Source: a bacterium
GTDB lineage: Bacteria; 4484-113; JAFGCY01
Reading direction: 5' to 3'
NCBI GenBank assembly: GCA_020440605.1
Contig: JAGRNT010000011.1
Location: 53,471 to 117,470, forward strand
Length of the DNA stretch: 64,000 nt
This document shows, piece after piece, positions 47,598-56,125 of this stretch. The notes under the pieces are model-generated. The model had not been told where the DNA came from and searched no databases. It saw only the letters and a list, made by a program, of their open reading frames with translations. Both the position numbers and the translations under genes were made by a program. Within the stretch, counting starts at the first letter, position 1. Every line of letters begins with the position of its first letter.

Positions 47598-49079
47598 ATG
47601 GCGCACAGAACTGACAGAATAACCGCATACATGTTTGGAGGCCTGCTGCTGGGCACGACGCTCCTCACGGCAGCTTCCTGCACGAAGGGCGGAGCGGGCA
47701 GTGAGGTGGCCGGCTTCGACGGCAGCATGCCCGAGATCGTGGTCAGCTCCATCAGCCCGACCTCCGCACACGGCGTGGAGGGCATCGATGTCGTGACCGT
47801 TCCCGAGGCGGAGGGCGTGCAGGTCACGCTCGTTGCTGCGAATGGCTTCGCGGCGGGAGAGGAACTCTTCTTCAATGTGAGTTTCGATCCGCACACCGCC
47901 CACTCCGAGAATGTGCAGTCCGTGATCAGTGCCCGGGGCAATGAGGTTGTTTCCCTGGCGATCGAGGGCCAGCCCGGCAGCATTGACTTCGGTGCGGTGA
48001 CCACGGCGCGTGGCGGTACTGCGGCCCTGCCCGGCGACACCCTGCTGAGCTTCACGCTGCTGCCGGGTGAGGCCGATCTGGCCCGCTTCGTCTCCTCCGC
48101 CGGACGCAATCCCGCGCTGAGCCGCGCGAAGAACCTGGAGTTCCTCAGGAATGAGGCTGACAACTGGGTACTGGAATGGGACTACACCAACCCCGGTGAC
48201 TACAACCAGGACGGCGAGGTCGGGATCACCGACATCACCCCGATCGGCGTGCACTTCGGTGAAAAGGTTGCCAACAGCTGGAATGACAAGCGCCGCCACA
48301 TCGACGCCGACAGCAACGGCGAGATCAACCTCGGTGACATCACGCCGATGGGCCAGAACTACGGTGCGAAGATCTTCGCCTACAACATCGAGATGAGCGA
48401 GGACGGTGACAACGGCTTCATCGTCGTCGGCCAGCTGCTGGTTGACGAGGAGGAGGAGCTGGAGCCGGGCGAGACCAAGCGCTTCGCCTATGAGTTCGGT
48501 GCCCAGTATGTTCCCGGAGCCTGGTACCGCGTGGTCCCGCTCGACAAGGAGCTGCAGTTCGGTTCCCCCTCCGAGGCGATCAGCGAGGCCGGCCGCCGCA
48601 TGAACCCGCTGCCCTTCGCCAAGGGCCAGAAGGCGCTCGTGACGGTCTTCGGCCAGAACCTGCCTGAAGGCATCGCCCATGCCAACGCGGTGCGGGTGGT
48701 CTTCCCGGCGAGCTATGACTACGTACCGGGCAGTGCCAACGCCGGCAAGCCGGGTGGCAACCCCTGGGATCCGGACGGGATCTGGAAGGGCTTCGCGGAC
48801 AGCCTGCTGTTCCCGCCGGATGCCTTCCACAAGGTCGAGGAACTCGGAAACGGCAAGCGCGCGATGGACTTCAACGTCACGAGCCTCAACCGCCGCAGCC
48901 CGGCTTCCCCGGACATGTTCGGAGACATCGTGAACTTCCGCCTGGAGAGCACGGCCGGCGACCCGCTGACCCTCGAATTCCAGGTCTGGGATGACAAGGG
49001 CATCCACCGCACCTACTTCTCGGATGGTACGGAGAATGCAGTGGACTTCGGCAACACGGTCGGCCTGCGGGTCAACTAG
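47598..49079 (+). CDS. exported protein with dockerin-like pair and possible cohesin-like domain
   Basis: 493 residues. GGAGG precedes the ATG. A signal with a possible lipobox (LLTAASC) is followed by about 130 residues of beta-rich sequence (LFFNVSFDPHTAHSENVQSV ... LPGDTLLSFTLLPG), which recalls cohesin-type domains. Around 195-255 come two EF-hand-like calcium repeats, GDYNQDGEVGITDITPIGVH and IDADSNGEINLGDITPMGQN, the hallmark of dockerin type I duplications. The C-terminal 200 residues are beta-rich and unrecognised. Dockerins bind cohesins to build cell-surface complexes. Two dockerin repeats are clear; the cohesin-like call is an inference. Confidence 0.8.
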   Translation: MAHRTDRITAYMFGGLLLGTTLLTAASCTKGGAGSEVAGFDGSMPEIVVSSISPTSAHGVEGIDVVTVPEAEGVQVTLVAANGFAAGEELFFNVSFDPHTAHSENVQSVISARGNEVVSLAIEGQPGSIDFGAVTTARGGTAALPGDTLLSFTLLPGEADLARFVSSAGRNPALSRAKNLEFLRNEADNWVLEWDYTNPGDYNQDGEVGITDITPIGVHFGEKVANSWNDKRRHIDADSNGEINLGDITPMGQNYGAKIFAYNIEMSEDGDNGFIVVGQLLVDEEEELEPGETKRFAYEFGAQYVPGAWYRVVPLDKELQFGSPSEAISEAGRRMNPLPFAKGQKALVTVFGQNLPEGIAHANAVRVVFPASYDYVPGSANAGKPGGNPWDPDGIWKGFADSLLFPPDAFHKVEELGNGKRAMDFNVTSLNRRSPASPDMFGDIVNFRLESTAGDPLTLEFQVWDDKGIHRTYFSDGTENAVDFGNTVGLRVN

Positions 49080-49112
49080 GAACGATCTCTCTTCCACAAT
49101 CTACCCAGCGCC

Positions 49113-49149
49113 ACCGGCCTCGCTATGAAGCGGGGCCGGTTTCGTTTTC
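49113..49149 (+). terminator. intrinsic terminator after the dockerin-like gene
   Basis: ACCGGCC...GGCCGGT (49113-49119 with 49134-49140) followed by TTCGTTTTC. Lies 34 bp behind the stop. Confidence 0.75.
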
Positions 49150-49388
49150 CGGAGCCGGGCGCGGAGGTCGAGGAGTAGCGGCGACACTCCTGTCGCCGGT
49201 TTAACCGTGATGCGTAAACCGTGATGCGTAAACCGTAGCGGCCGTACGGTTCACGGTTCACTCTTCACTCCTCACTGTTCACGCTTCACTGACATTCGTA
49301 CCCGCCCTCGCAGTCTGAATTCCCCGGGCGTAACAGCCCTGCTACCGGTGGAAGGCCGTTTATGGCCGCATAGCTGCGCCGGCAATCC
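49150..49388. repeat. hairpin and heptanucleotide repeat spacer
   Basis: Contains GGCGACA-ctcc-TGTCGCC (49180-49197), two copies of TAAACCGTGATGCG-type 14-mers (49202-49236), then seven consecutive 7-mers (49247-49295): CGGTTCA twice, CTCTTCA, CTCCTCA, CTGTTCA, CGCTTCA, CTGACAT. No gene visible. Confidence 0.8.
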
Positions 49389-49958
49389 CTATCTGGGCTC
49401 CAGCACCAGCCGCATCGCGTAGCAGCTGTGGTCCAGATGGTGGCTGGTCACCAGCCTGAGCTGCAGCTGCTCTCCCTTGATCCCCGCATCGAACAGGTAG
49501 GTCAGGTGGATCTGCCCGTCACCGGCCTCATTGCGTTCCAGAGCCTCGCCGAGCACGGCCTCAATGTCGTCCGCGCCCTGTGTTGCCAGTTGCCGGCCCT
49601 GCAGTTCCAGCGGGCTGCCCTGGCCGCTGTTGAGGAAGCAGCGGATGTCATAGATCCTCCCCGCCAGCGGATCGTCGCCATCCCCCGGATCGGCGAGGTA
49701 GTACAGCGCATCGATTTCATCCCTGCCGTTCTCCGGGTCGAAGCCGCCGATCTCATGCTTCTGGTCCGTGGTCAGCACGCGGATCCATGCATTCTCCCCG
49801 GTCGTGAGAGATTCCGCTTCGCCCGGAGTCATCAACAGTCTTAACCCGATCCCCAGCCCGTCCTGCAGCAGTCCCGGCTCCTCCGGCAGGGCTGGGCCGC
49901 GCGTGCAACCCGCCAGCATGAGTGCCGGCAGCAGCAGCAGGATGATGCGGATTCGCAT
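49389..49958 (-). CDS. lipoprotein, unknown
   Basis: 189 residues. Signal MRIRIILLLLPALMLAGC with lipobox LAGC. The mature part contains LGIGLRLLMTPGEAESLTTG, GRDEIDALYYLADPGDGDDP and a C-terminal strand region (LTYLFDAGIKGEQLQLRLVT). No family recognised. It is divergent from the HlyD gene with 37 bp between starts; each start is 6 nt behind its own TANNNT box (TAAGAT 49965-49970 minus; TAGAAT 49984-49989 plus). Confidence 0.78.
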   Translation of the reverse strand: MRIRIILLLLPALMLAGCTRGPALPEEPGLLQDGLGIGLRLLMTPGEAESLTTGENAWIRVLTTDQKHEIGGFDPENGRDEIDALYYLADPGDGDDPLAGRIYDIRCFLNSGQGSPLELQGRQLATQGADDIEAVLGEALERNEAGDGQIHLTYLFDAGIKGEQLQLRLVTSHHLDHSCYAMRLVLEPR

Positions 49959-49964
49959 CAGCCC

Positions 49965-49989
49965 ATCTTACACCGCTGCCCGCTAGAAT
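49965..49989. promoter_or_regulatory. back-to-back leaderless promoters
   Basis: TAAGAT on the minus strand (49965-49970, 6 nt to ATG 49958) and TAGAAT on the plus strand (49984-49989, 6 nt to ATG 49996). Confidence 0.65.
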
Positions 49990-49995
49990 GGTGGC

Positions 49996-51183
49996 ATGCA
50001 GGCCACAGGAGCAAGAGTCGGCCGGGCAGCCATCCCGCTGCTGGTGCTGCTCGTGATGCTCACGCTGATCACCTTCTCCGTGCGCAACTGGCTCGCCACG
50101 CAGCGCGCCGGTGAGCAGCAGCTCGTCGTCAGTGGTACCGTCGAGGCCCGCTACAGCCGTGTTGCCAGCCAGATCGGTGGCCGGATCAGCGAGCTTCCGG
50201 TCCAGGAAGGCGAACAGCTTGAAGCGGGCCAGCTCATCGCCAGCACTGATCCACTGGAATTGCCGATGCAGATCAGCCAGGCTGATATGAACATCGAAGC
50301 TGCACGCAGTGAACTGCTCCTGCTGGCCGCCGGCCCCACACAGGAGGAACTGGCCGCCTCACGCCATCGTGCCGAGGCCGCCCGGCAGGCCTATGAGAGC
50401 CTGCAGCAGGGCAGCCGTCTGGAGGACATCGCAGCCGCTGAGTCCGGCGTAGCCCAGGCCCGCACCCAGCTTGAGGACGCCCGTGATGAACTGCGGCGGC
50501 TGGAGCTGCTCTACCAGGCGGCCACCGTTGAGGAGCGCCAGGTCGTGGCGGCCCGCGCCAGGATTGAGCAGCTAAGTGAAGCCGTCGCGGCTGCCGAGGC
50601 CAGGCTGGAACTGCTGCAGAATGGTCCCCGGGACAGCGAGATCGAGCAGGCCCGCCAGCAGGCTGAGGCTGCCCGCAGCGACTACCAGCGTCTGCAGCGC
50701 GGAGCGCGGGATGAAGAACTGAGTGCGGCGCAATCACGCATCGAGGCCCTTGAAGCCGGCCGCGACGCCCTGCAGCTGCGTCTCGACGAATCGGCGGTGT
50801 TCGCTCCTGCAGCGGGTGAGATTGTCAACCTGCCGGTCAGTCTCGGCGACACCGTCTCCCCCGGCCAGACCATCTGTGAACTGCTGCTGCCGGACAGCAT
50901 CTATATCCAGAGCTTCATCCCGGAGGACCGGCTGGCCTGGATCAGTGTCGGCACCCAGCTTGAGTACAGCCTCGACGGCGTTGCCGGCAGCTCGATGGCA
51001 ACAGTGAGCTGGATATCCCCCGAGGCAGAATTCACCCCCCGCAATCTGCAGACCACGCAGAAGCGCGTCGAGCAGGTCTACCGTGTCAAGCTCGATCCCG
51101 GCGAGATGCAGCAGCTGCGTCCCGGCCTGATCTGCGACATCCTGATTCCCGCCCCGGAGCAGCCCGATGGCACGGACGGCTGA
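49996..51183 (+). CDS. HlyD-family periplasmic adaptor (YbhG-like)
   Basis: 395 residues. One N-terminal anchor helix (about 13-31, AIPLLVLLVMLTLITF), a first half of a lipoyl/barrel-sandwich domain (VSGTVEARYSRVASQIGGRI ... LPVQEGEQLEAGQLIA), a long coiled coil (about 90-265, Ala/Glu/Arg rich), the second half (SAVFAPAAGEIVNLPVSLGD), then a beta-barrel domain. It links an inner-membrane transporter to an outer-membrane channel. It overlaps the next gene by 17 bases, so the three genes 49996-53226 form an efflux operon similar in order to ybhG-F-(S/R). Confidence 0.93.
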   Translation: MQATGARVGRAAIPLLVLLVMLTLITFSVRNWLATQRAGEQQLVVSGTVEARYSRVASQIGGRISELPVQEGEQLEAGQLIASTDPLELPMQISQADMNIEAARSELLLLAAGPTQEELAASRHRAEAARQAYESLQQGSRLEDIAAAESGVAQARTQLEDARDELRRLELLYQAATVEERQVVAARARIEQLSEAVAAAEARLELLQNGPRDSEIEQARQQAEAARSDYQRLQRGARDEELSAAQSRIEALEAGRDALQLRLDESAVFAPAAGEIVNLPVSLGDTVSPGQTICELLLPDSIYIQSFIPEDRLAWISVGTQLEYSLDGVAGSSMATVSWISPEAEFTPRNLQTTQKRVEQVYRVKLDPGEMQQLRPGLICDILIPAPEQPDGTDG

Positions 51184-52117
51184 GGAGCCCGCGATCAGCG
51201 CCTCGCAGCTCACGATGCGCTTCGGGAGCTTCACCGCCGTTGACGACGTCTCCTTCGACGTGCGCCCCGGCGAGATCTTCGGCTTCCTCGGACCGAACGG
51301 CAGCGGCAAGTCCACCGTGATCCGCATGCTCTGCGGCCTGCTCAGGCCCACATCCGGCAGCGGCCACATCCTCGGGATGGACAGCAGCCGCGATGCCGAG
51401 TCCGTCAAGCGCAGCATCGGCTACATGAGCCAGAAGTTCTCGCTCTACCCGGACCTGACCGTGCATGAGAACCTCTCATTCTACGGACGGATCTACGGCC
51501 TCGGCCGCCGCCTCGGCGAACGGATGGAAGCCGTTGTCAGGCAGCTGCACCTCGAGCCCTACCTGCGGCGCAGTGCCGGGGCTTTGAGCGGCGGCTGGAA
51601 GCAGCGCCTGGCCCTGGCCTGCGCACTGCTGCACGAGCCGCGCGTGATGTTCCTCGATGAGCCGACGGCCGGCATCGACCCCGTTGCCAGACGCGAACTC
51701 TGGGACTTCCTCTACGAACTGGCCGCGCGCGGCGTGACCCTGTTCGTGACGACGCACTATATGGACGAGGCCGAGCGCTGCAACCGCCTCGGCTACATCT
51801 ACCTGAGCCGCATGCTGCTGCTCGGCACCCCCGACGAACTGAAGGAGGACCCGCGCGTCACCCCTGAGGCTGCGTGCTGGTATGAAGCCGGCCTGGACGG
51901 CGGCAGTTCCCCGCTGGAGAGTCTCAGCTCCCAGGCGGGGATCAGCGATGTGACGATCTTTGGCAACACCCTGCATCTGCTGGCGGATGCCTCCGTCAGT
52001 CCCGCGCGGCTCTCCGAGCTGAGCGGCGGGCTGGAATTCCGCGAGGGTGCGCCAACGCTCGAGGATGTCTTCGTGCGGCTCACGCGCCTCGCCGAAGCGC
52101 AGCGGAGGCGGGGATGA
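51167..52117 (+). CDS. ABC transporter ATP-binding protein (YbhF/CcmA-like)
   Basis: 316 residues. Walker A FLGPNGSGKSTVIRMLCGLL, Q-loop MSQKFSLYPDLTVHENL, signature GALSGGWKQRLALACALL, Walker B VMFLDEPTAGIDPVARRELW and switch His in VTTHYMDEAERCNRLGYI. The C-terminal 90 residues form the extra domain found in ABC-2 export ATPases (APTLEDVFVRLTR at the end). Overlaps both neighbours. Unlike E. coli YbhF it has a single nucleotide-binding domain. Confidence 0.95.
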   Translation: MARTAEEPAISASQLTMRFGSFTAVDDVSFDVRPGEIFGFLGPNGSGKSTVIRMLCGLLRPTSGSGHILGMDSSRDAESVKRSIGYMSQKFSLYPDLTVHENLSFYGRIYGLGRRLGERMEAVVRQLHLEPYLRRSAGALSGGWKQRLALACALLHEPRVMFLDEPTAGIDPVARRELWDFLYELAARGVTLFVTTHYMDEAERCNRLGYIYLSRMLLLGTPDELKEDPRVTPEAACWYEAGLDGGSSPLESLSSQAGISDVTIFGNTLHLLADASVSPARLSELSGGLEFREGAPTLEDVFVRLTRLAEAQRRRG

Positions 52118-53226
52118 TGCGCGGCCTGGGCGGGATCATCTACAAGGAGTTCATCCAGATATCGCGCAATCCGGCCACGCTCGTGATCACGCTGATGATC
52201 CCGATCGTGCAGCTCGTGATCTTCGGCTACGCCATCGACACCGAGGTCCGCAATGTGCGCACGCTGGTGCTCGATCTTGACAACACGCCCCAGAGCCGCG
52301 AGTTCCTCAACCGCTTCAGCGCCACCGGGCTCTACGACATCCTCGGCCAGGTTGCCAGCGACCGGGAGCTGGAGGCGGCGATCGTCAGCGGCCGGGCCAG
52401 CGTCGGGATCCAGATCCCCGCAGGCTACGGCCGCGAACTGTCAGGCAGGCGGCCCGCGCAGATCCTCGTGCTGATCGACGGCAGCAACAACACGATTGCC
52501 AGCCAGACGATGTCAACGGCACAGACGCTCGGGATCCGCATGTCAATCGAGCAGGTGCTGGGGGAGGGGCCTGGTGCCAGCCAGCTCGTGGATGTGCGTC
52601 CGCGCTTCCTCTTCAATCCCGCGCTGCGCTCCGCCAACTTCTTCGTGCCGGGGCTCGTGGGCGTGATCCTCTTCCTCGTGACGATGCTGCTCACGAGCTT
52701 CGCGATCGTGCGCGAGAAGGAACTGGGCACGATGGAGCAGCTGGCGGTTTCACCCGTCAGCCGCGGCGGGTTGATGCTCGGCAAGATCCTCCCGTACCTG
52801 CTGCTCGGCATGATCCAGATGAACGTGGTGCTGTTCTTCGCGCAGTACGTGTTCGGCGTCGAGATCGCCGGCAGCCTGCCGCTGCTGGAGGTGCTGGCCC
52901 TGGTGTTCGTGTTCTCCTCGCTGGGTCTCGGCCTGATCATCTCCACGATTGCCAGAACGCAATTGCAGGCGATGCTGATGAGCTTCATGATCCTCCTGCC
53001 CTCGATCCTGCTCTCGGGCTTCATCTTTCCGCGCGAAAGCATGCCGTTGCCGATCTACCTGATCAGCGCGCTCCTGCCGGTGACCTACTTCGTGGAGATC
53101 CTGCGCGGCGTGATCCTGCGCAGCGCGGGGATGGAGGCGCTCTGGGACGAAGCGCTGGTGCTCTGCTGCATGGGCCTGGCCCTGCTGGCAATCGCCACGG
53201 TCCGCTTCAGGAAGACGGTGGGCTAG
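52114..53226 (+). CDS. ABC-2 type permease (YbhS/R-like)
   Basis: 370 residues. First helix near residues 18-42 (ATLVITLMIPIVQLVIFGYA), a large extracytoplasmic loop (about 45-175), then five helices ending in the ABC-2 signature region (FIFPRESMPLPIYLISALLP-VTYFVEILRG). The segment EKELGTMEQLAVSPVSRGGLMLGKILPYLL is typical. E. coli has two permeases (YbhS and YbhR); here only one follows, so it may act as a homodimer. Substrate unknown. Directly behind the stop a hairpin repeat begins. Confidence 0.94.
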   Translation: MMRGLGGIIYKEFIQISRNPATLVITLMIPIVQLVIFGYAIDTEVRNVRTLVLDLDNTPQSREFLNRFSATGLYDILGQVASDRELEAAIVSGRASVGIQIPAGYGRELSGRRPAQILVLIDGSNNTIASQTMSTAQTLGIRMSIEQVLGEGPGASQLVDVRPRFLFNPALRSANFFVPGLVGVILFLVTMLLTSFAIVREKELGTMEQLAVSPVSRGGLMLGKILPYLLLGMIQMNVVLFFAQYVFGVEIAGSLPLLEVLALVFVFSSLGLGLIISTIARTQLQAMLMSFMILLPSILLSGFIFPRESMPLPIYLISALLPVTYFVEILRGVILRSAGMEALWDEALVLCCMGLALLAIATVRFRKTVG

Positions 53227-53426
53227 GAGCTACCTGCTTTAGCGGTAGTAGGAGCTACCTGCTTTAGCGGTAGTCAAAGCTTGCCTCGGCAAGGGAGGTC
53301 AGCTGTAAAGCTGACAAGGAGGTCATCCGTCAGGATGACAACGGAGGCAAAAGGCAATAGGCAGAAGGCAGATGGCAATACTCCTATTGGATCGCGCATT
53401 ACGGCAACTCATCCATGCAAAATGAC
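53227..53426. repeat. variable-stem hairpins and GGCAAAAGGCAATAGG array
   Basis: Two direct copies of GGAGCTACCTGCTTTAGCGG (53225-53273), CTTGCC-tc-GGCAAG, then units GTCAGCT-gtaa-AGCTGAC and GTCATCC-gtca-GGATGAC (53298-53339), followed by 7-bp periodic GGCAAAA/GGCAATA/GGCAGAA (about 53345-53378). The two-unit combination recurs exactly at 61922-61971. No gene. Confidence 0.85.
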
Positions 53427-53713
53427 CGGCGGCGCCCCGCGACGCCTGAAAGGGAATGCTTCGATGCAATGAGGAATGAGCAATGAGCAATGAGTCGGAA
53501 TACCAGTCAATCAGTCACTGAGTCACGAAGTCAATAAGCTTCGCCAGGGTACGCAGGATGCTGTCATTTGACCGATTGACTCATTGACTTCTTGACTGGG
53601 TTGGCTTTGTTGCCAATCCATCTGCCGCACTTACTTCCCAGCATTCCCTCCCAGTCGCGGCAGGGCCGCGCCGGTCCTGTTCACGGTTCACGGTTCACTG
53701 TTCACTGATTCAG
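53427..53713. repeat. composite dispersed repeat, copy 1
   Basis: A mosaic of GGCGGCGCC-type hairpin, GGGAATGCTTCGATGCAATG, GCAATGA 7-mers, AGTCAATCAGTC-type 7/8-mers, GGGTTGGCTTTGTTGCCAAT, CGGCAGGGCCGCGCCGG and TTCACGG 7-mers. The reverse complement of 62182-62447 shows the same modules in the same order. A partial second set follows to about 53820. It occupies most of the 670-bp gap before the next gene, together with a solo CTCTGTG element at 53849-53873. Confidence 0.85.
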
Positions 53714-53898
53714 CGGCAGGGCCGCGCCGGTCCTGTTCACGCTTCACTGTCCCCGCATTACTGGTTATGTACCGGCGGCGCCCCGCGACGCCTGAGAGAA
53801 AATGCCCCGCAGTCAGCGCGATCCCCCCTTGGAAGTGGTCAAAATTCTCTGTGCCCTCTGTGGCTCTGTGTTCAAATCAGAACCATCCGTCCCTGAGA

Positions 53899-54378
53899 TT
53901 ACCTTTCCATCTTCCGCATGACACTCAGGAAGAAGTAATCAAACTCAGGCTTGTGTCCGGACCCGGTCTGGTGAGAGATATCGATGTACCAGATCCCGTC
54001 GGGAGCAAGCATGCGAACTTCAATCCAGCCATCCCGGTCCGGTTTGTCCGGATTGCTGCTGTCCAGTACGTATCCGAGGGCCAGCGACCTGCTGATCACA
54101 TCCGCACTCATTGTCTCCCAGTCACTGTCAGCAAGCGGCACCTTGTACATCACCATCCCCCTGGCCCCGCTCATCGACATGTCCTTCGCCTGTTCGGGAT
54201 GTTCCAGCAGGCTGGCGACCAGCTCATGATTCCGCCTCTCGGCATCCCTGTCCTCCCACTTGAGCTCGTGAGCAACACGATGAGAAATGCGGGAAATTTT
54301 CAAGCCGGCAACCAGCAGTATGCCAAGGCATGCCAACACGCCGAGTGTGATTCCACTTTTACCTGCCAAAATCCTCAT
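53899..54378 (-). CDS. single-anchor membrane protein, tandem paralogue 2
   Basis: 159 residues from the ATG at 54378, overlapping the end of the upstream gene by 20 bases. One N-terminal helix (GITLGVLACLGILLVAGL), then a soluble domain: RRNHELVASLLEHPEQAKDM, WETMSADVISRSLALGYVLD, WIEVRMLAPDGIWYIDIS. The domain resembles that of the gene before it (GYVL-S-S-N followed by a D-G-W/E-W-(F/Y)-(V/I) strand). No family recognised. Confidence 0.68.
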   Translation of the reverse strand: MRILAGKSGITLGVLACLGILLVAGLKISRISHRVAHELKWEDRDAERRNHELVASLLEHPEQAKDMSMSGARGMVMYKVPLADSDWETMSADVISRSLALGYVLDSSNPDKPDRDGWIEVRMLAPDGIWYIDISHQTGSGHKPEFDYFFLSVMRKMER

Positions 54379-54814
54379 CCTGTCCGCTGATGCTATAGAT
54401 ACCGATTGTCCATACGTCACCAATTCCTGCATAGAAGAAGTGCACGAACCATTCACCGTCTGGAGACTCCATCCTGACTACTGCACCATCTGACTCGTCA
54501 CTCAGCCTTTTCATTTCCGGATCAAAGTAGTAGCCAAGGCCATCCAGTTTATTGATGAGTTGATCTGTTATTCCTTTCCAATCATCGAGGTTGCTGCTTT
54601 TAAGCACGTATCCGGTACTTCCGCCCGGACTATGGATAGTCTCCGTGATAATGTAGTTGGGGTCAACTTCAAGCAGTGTCTTCAAGAACTCACCATTAGC
54701 CTGTTGCACTTGCTCACTACGCTGAATGCCATTTGCAAGGATGATTCGTAATCCAAGAAACGACATTGCCAGAATAACGATAAACGTGCAGATAAGAACT
54801 ACTGGCGTTTTCAT
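54359..54814 (-). CDS. single-anchor membrane protein, tandem paralogue 1
   Basis: 151 residues from the ATG at 54814; a GTG nine codons upstream is possible. One helix (VVLICTFIVILAMSFLGLRI), then QQANGEFLKTLLEVDPNYII, GYVLKSSNLDDWKGITDQLI, NKLDGLGYYFDPEMKRLSDE and VVRMESPDGEWFVHFFYAGI. It shares the domain plan with its downstream neighbour, so the pair is probably a tandem duplication. Composition is AT-richer than that of rsmI. Function unknown. Confidence 0.68.
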   Translation of the reverse strand: MKTPVVLICTFIVILAMSFLGLRIILANGIQRSEQVQQANGEFLKTLLEVDPNYIITETIHSPGGSTGYVLKSSNLDDWKGITDQLINKLDGLGYYFDPEMKRLSDESDGAVVRMESPDGEWFVHFFYAGIGDVWTIGIYSISGQDEDFGR

Positions 54815-54882
54815 TTCTTGCAAATACCTGAGACCCTTCACGCTACACTTCCCACTCCTACCTCCCCACTCAAACCTCCAAC

Positions 54883-55719
54883 CTACGATCCCCCAAACCC
54901 CAGCTTCTTCAGCCGGTTCGGCTTCACATCCAGCACCAGGCTCAGGGCCTTCACCGCATCCTTGCTCGAGAAGCCGTTCTCCTGCAGCAGGGCCAGCTTC
55001 TCCCGCAGCTCGGCGTCGTCATGTTCCTCCGCCTCATTCAGCTGCCGCGCACTGACCGCCAGCGTGAACTCCCCGGCGATCTTGATCCGCTTGAACACCG
55101 TTTCCATCTCCGCCGGCCGGAACAGCACGAATTCCTCATGCAGCTTCGTCATCTCACGCCCGATCAGGATCTCGCGCTCCTCATCCAGCATTTCGCAGAG
55201 TTCCTGCATGTTGTCACGCACGCGGTGCGGCGAGTCGAAGTACAGCACCGGGATCGTGCTCTCGGCGATGGCCTTCAGGGCCTCCGTGCGCTTGCCGCCC
55301 GTCTTCGGGATGAAGCCGTGGAAGGCGAAGCTGTTGTCCACGAAGGGGCAGGCCGCCAAAAGCGTCCCCAGCGCCGAGCAGCCCGGGATCACCTGCGGGC
55401 GGATGCCGTGCTCGAAGGCCTGGCGCACCAGCTTGCGCCCGGGGTCGCTCACCCCCGGCATTCCGGCATCCGTGATGAAGCCCACCTTGCGCCCCGCATC
55501 CACCTCGTGGATCGCCTTCTTCCAGGCACTCGGCTTGCTGTCATCCGGCAGGCTGCGCAGATTGACGCGGCTGATCCCGAAGTGGCTGATCAGCTTGTGC
55601 GTGACCCGCGTATCCTCACAGTAGAGGATATCGAGGCTGCCGAGCGTGCGCAGCTGGCGGCGCGAGATGTCACTGAGGTTGCCGATGGGGGAGCCGATCA
55701 GGAAGAGTTCGCCGGGCAT
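54883..55719 (-). CDS. rsmI: 16S rRNA 2-prime-O-ribose C1402 methyltransferase RsmI
   Basis: 278 residues. SAM-dependent tetrapyrrole-methylase-fold enzyme. Signatures: GELFLIGSPIGNLSDISRRQ, LGSLDILYCEDTRVTHKLIS, VGFITDAGMPGVSDPGRKLV, VIPGCSALGTLLAACPFVDN and FYFDSPHRV-type VLYFDSPHRVRDNMQELCEM. The C-terminal helix-rich end suits the family. The ATG at 55719 is set 6 nt behind a perfect TATAAT (55726-55731 minus), fixing the start over a longer frame. It is divergent from infA. Confidence 0.96.
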   Translation of the reverse strand: MPGELFLIGSPIGNLSDISRRQLRTLGSLDILYCEDTRVTHKLISHFGISRVNLRSLPDDSKPSAWKKAIHEVDAGRKVGFITDAGMPGVSDPGRKLVRQAFEHGIRPQVIPGCSALGTLLAACPFVDNSFAFHGFIPKTGGKRTEALKAIAESTIPVLYFDSPHRVRDNMQELCEMLDEEREILIGREMTKLHEEFVLFRPAEMETVFKRIKIAGEFTLAVSARQLNEAEEHDDAELREKLALLQENGFSSKDAVKALSLVLDVKPNRLKKLGFGGS

Positions 55720-55725
55720 GTGAGG

Positions 55726-55731
55726 ATTATA
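55726..55731 (-). promoter_or_regulatory. TATAAT box, leaderless start of rsmI
   Basis: Minus strand TATAAT, cctcac (6 nt), ATG at 55719. Confidence 0.65.
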
Positions 55732-55845
55732 TGCCCCCCTCGTCATTAAATGCTTTCAGGGGGCCTGATGATAGAATTATGCGTCTCCGAGCGGGCCTCT
55801 GACCCGCAGCGGTTGACCATTGGTATTGTTCTGAGAGAGTCGCAC

Positions 55846-56064
55846 TTGTCGAAAGAAGAAGGAATTGAGGTAGAGGGTCGCGTCGTCGAAGCTCTGCGCA
55901 ACGGCATGTTCCGCATCGAGCTGGAGAACGGCAACGTGATCCTCGGTTACCTGTCGGGCAAGATCCGCAAGTTCCGCATCCGTGTCCTCAATGGTGACCG
56001 GGTGCTGGTTGCGCTGTCGCCCTATGACCTGAACAAGGGTCGCATCGTCTACCGCTACAAGTAA
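55846..56064 (+). CDS. infA: translation initiation factor IF-1
   Basis: 72 residues from a TTG, the exact usual length of IF-1. The sequence [28 protein letters not shown], then [20 protein letters not shown] and [15 protein letters not shown], is the S1-like OB fold of IF-1 throughout. A longer frame back to 55750 has no homology. GAGAGAG lies upstream. The gene stands alone, away from the ribosomal-protein operon where infA often sits, and the in-frame leader of about 95 bp may carry control elements. It is divergent from rsmI. Confidence 0.95.
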   Translation: MSKEEGIEVEGRVVEALRNGMFRIELENGNVILGYLSGKIRKFRIRVLNGDRVLVALSPYDLNKGRIVYRYK

Positions 56065-56125
56065 TCCCCGCCGCCCTGCCGGGCATTTCCATCCGGCAGC
56101 CCGCAGCAGATTTCCCGCGAGCCGT

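Noticed and set aside
47547..49097. 516-codon minus-strand frame opposite the dockerin-like gene
   Set aside because: GC-rich antisense frame; its product is low-complexity Val/Ala/Arg/Glu without motifs, while the plus strand has signal peptide, dockerin repeats, ribosome site and terminator.
54718..55055. Pro/Ser-rich plus-strand frames opposite rsmI
   Set aside because: Antisense to a certain gene; composition typical of GC-rich shadow frames.
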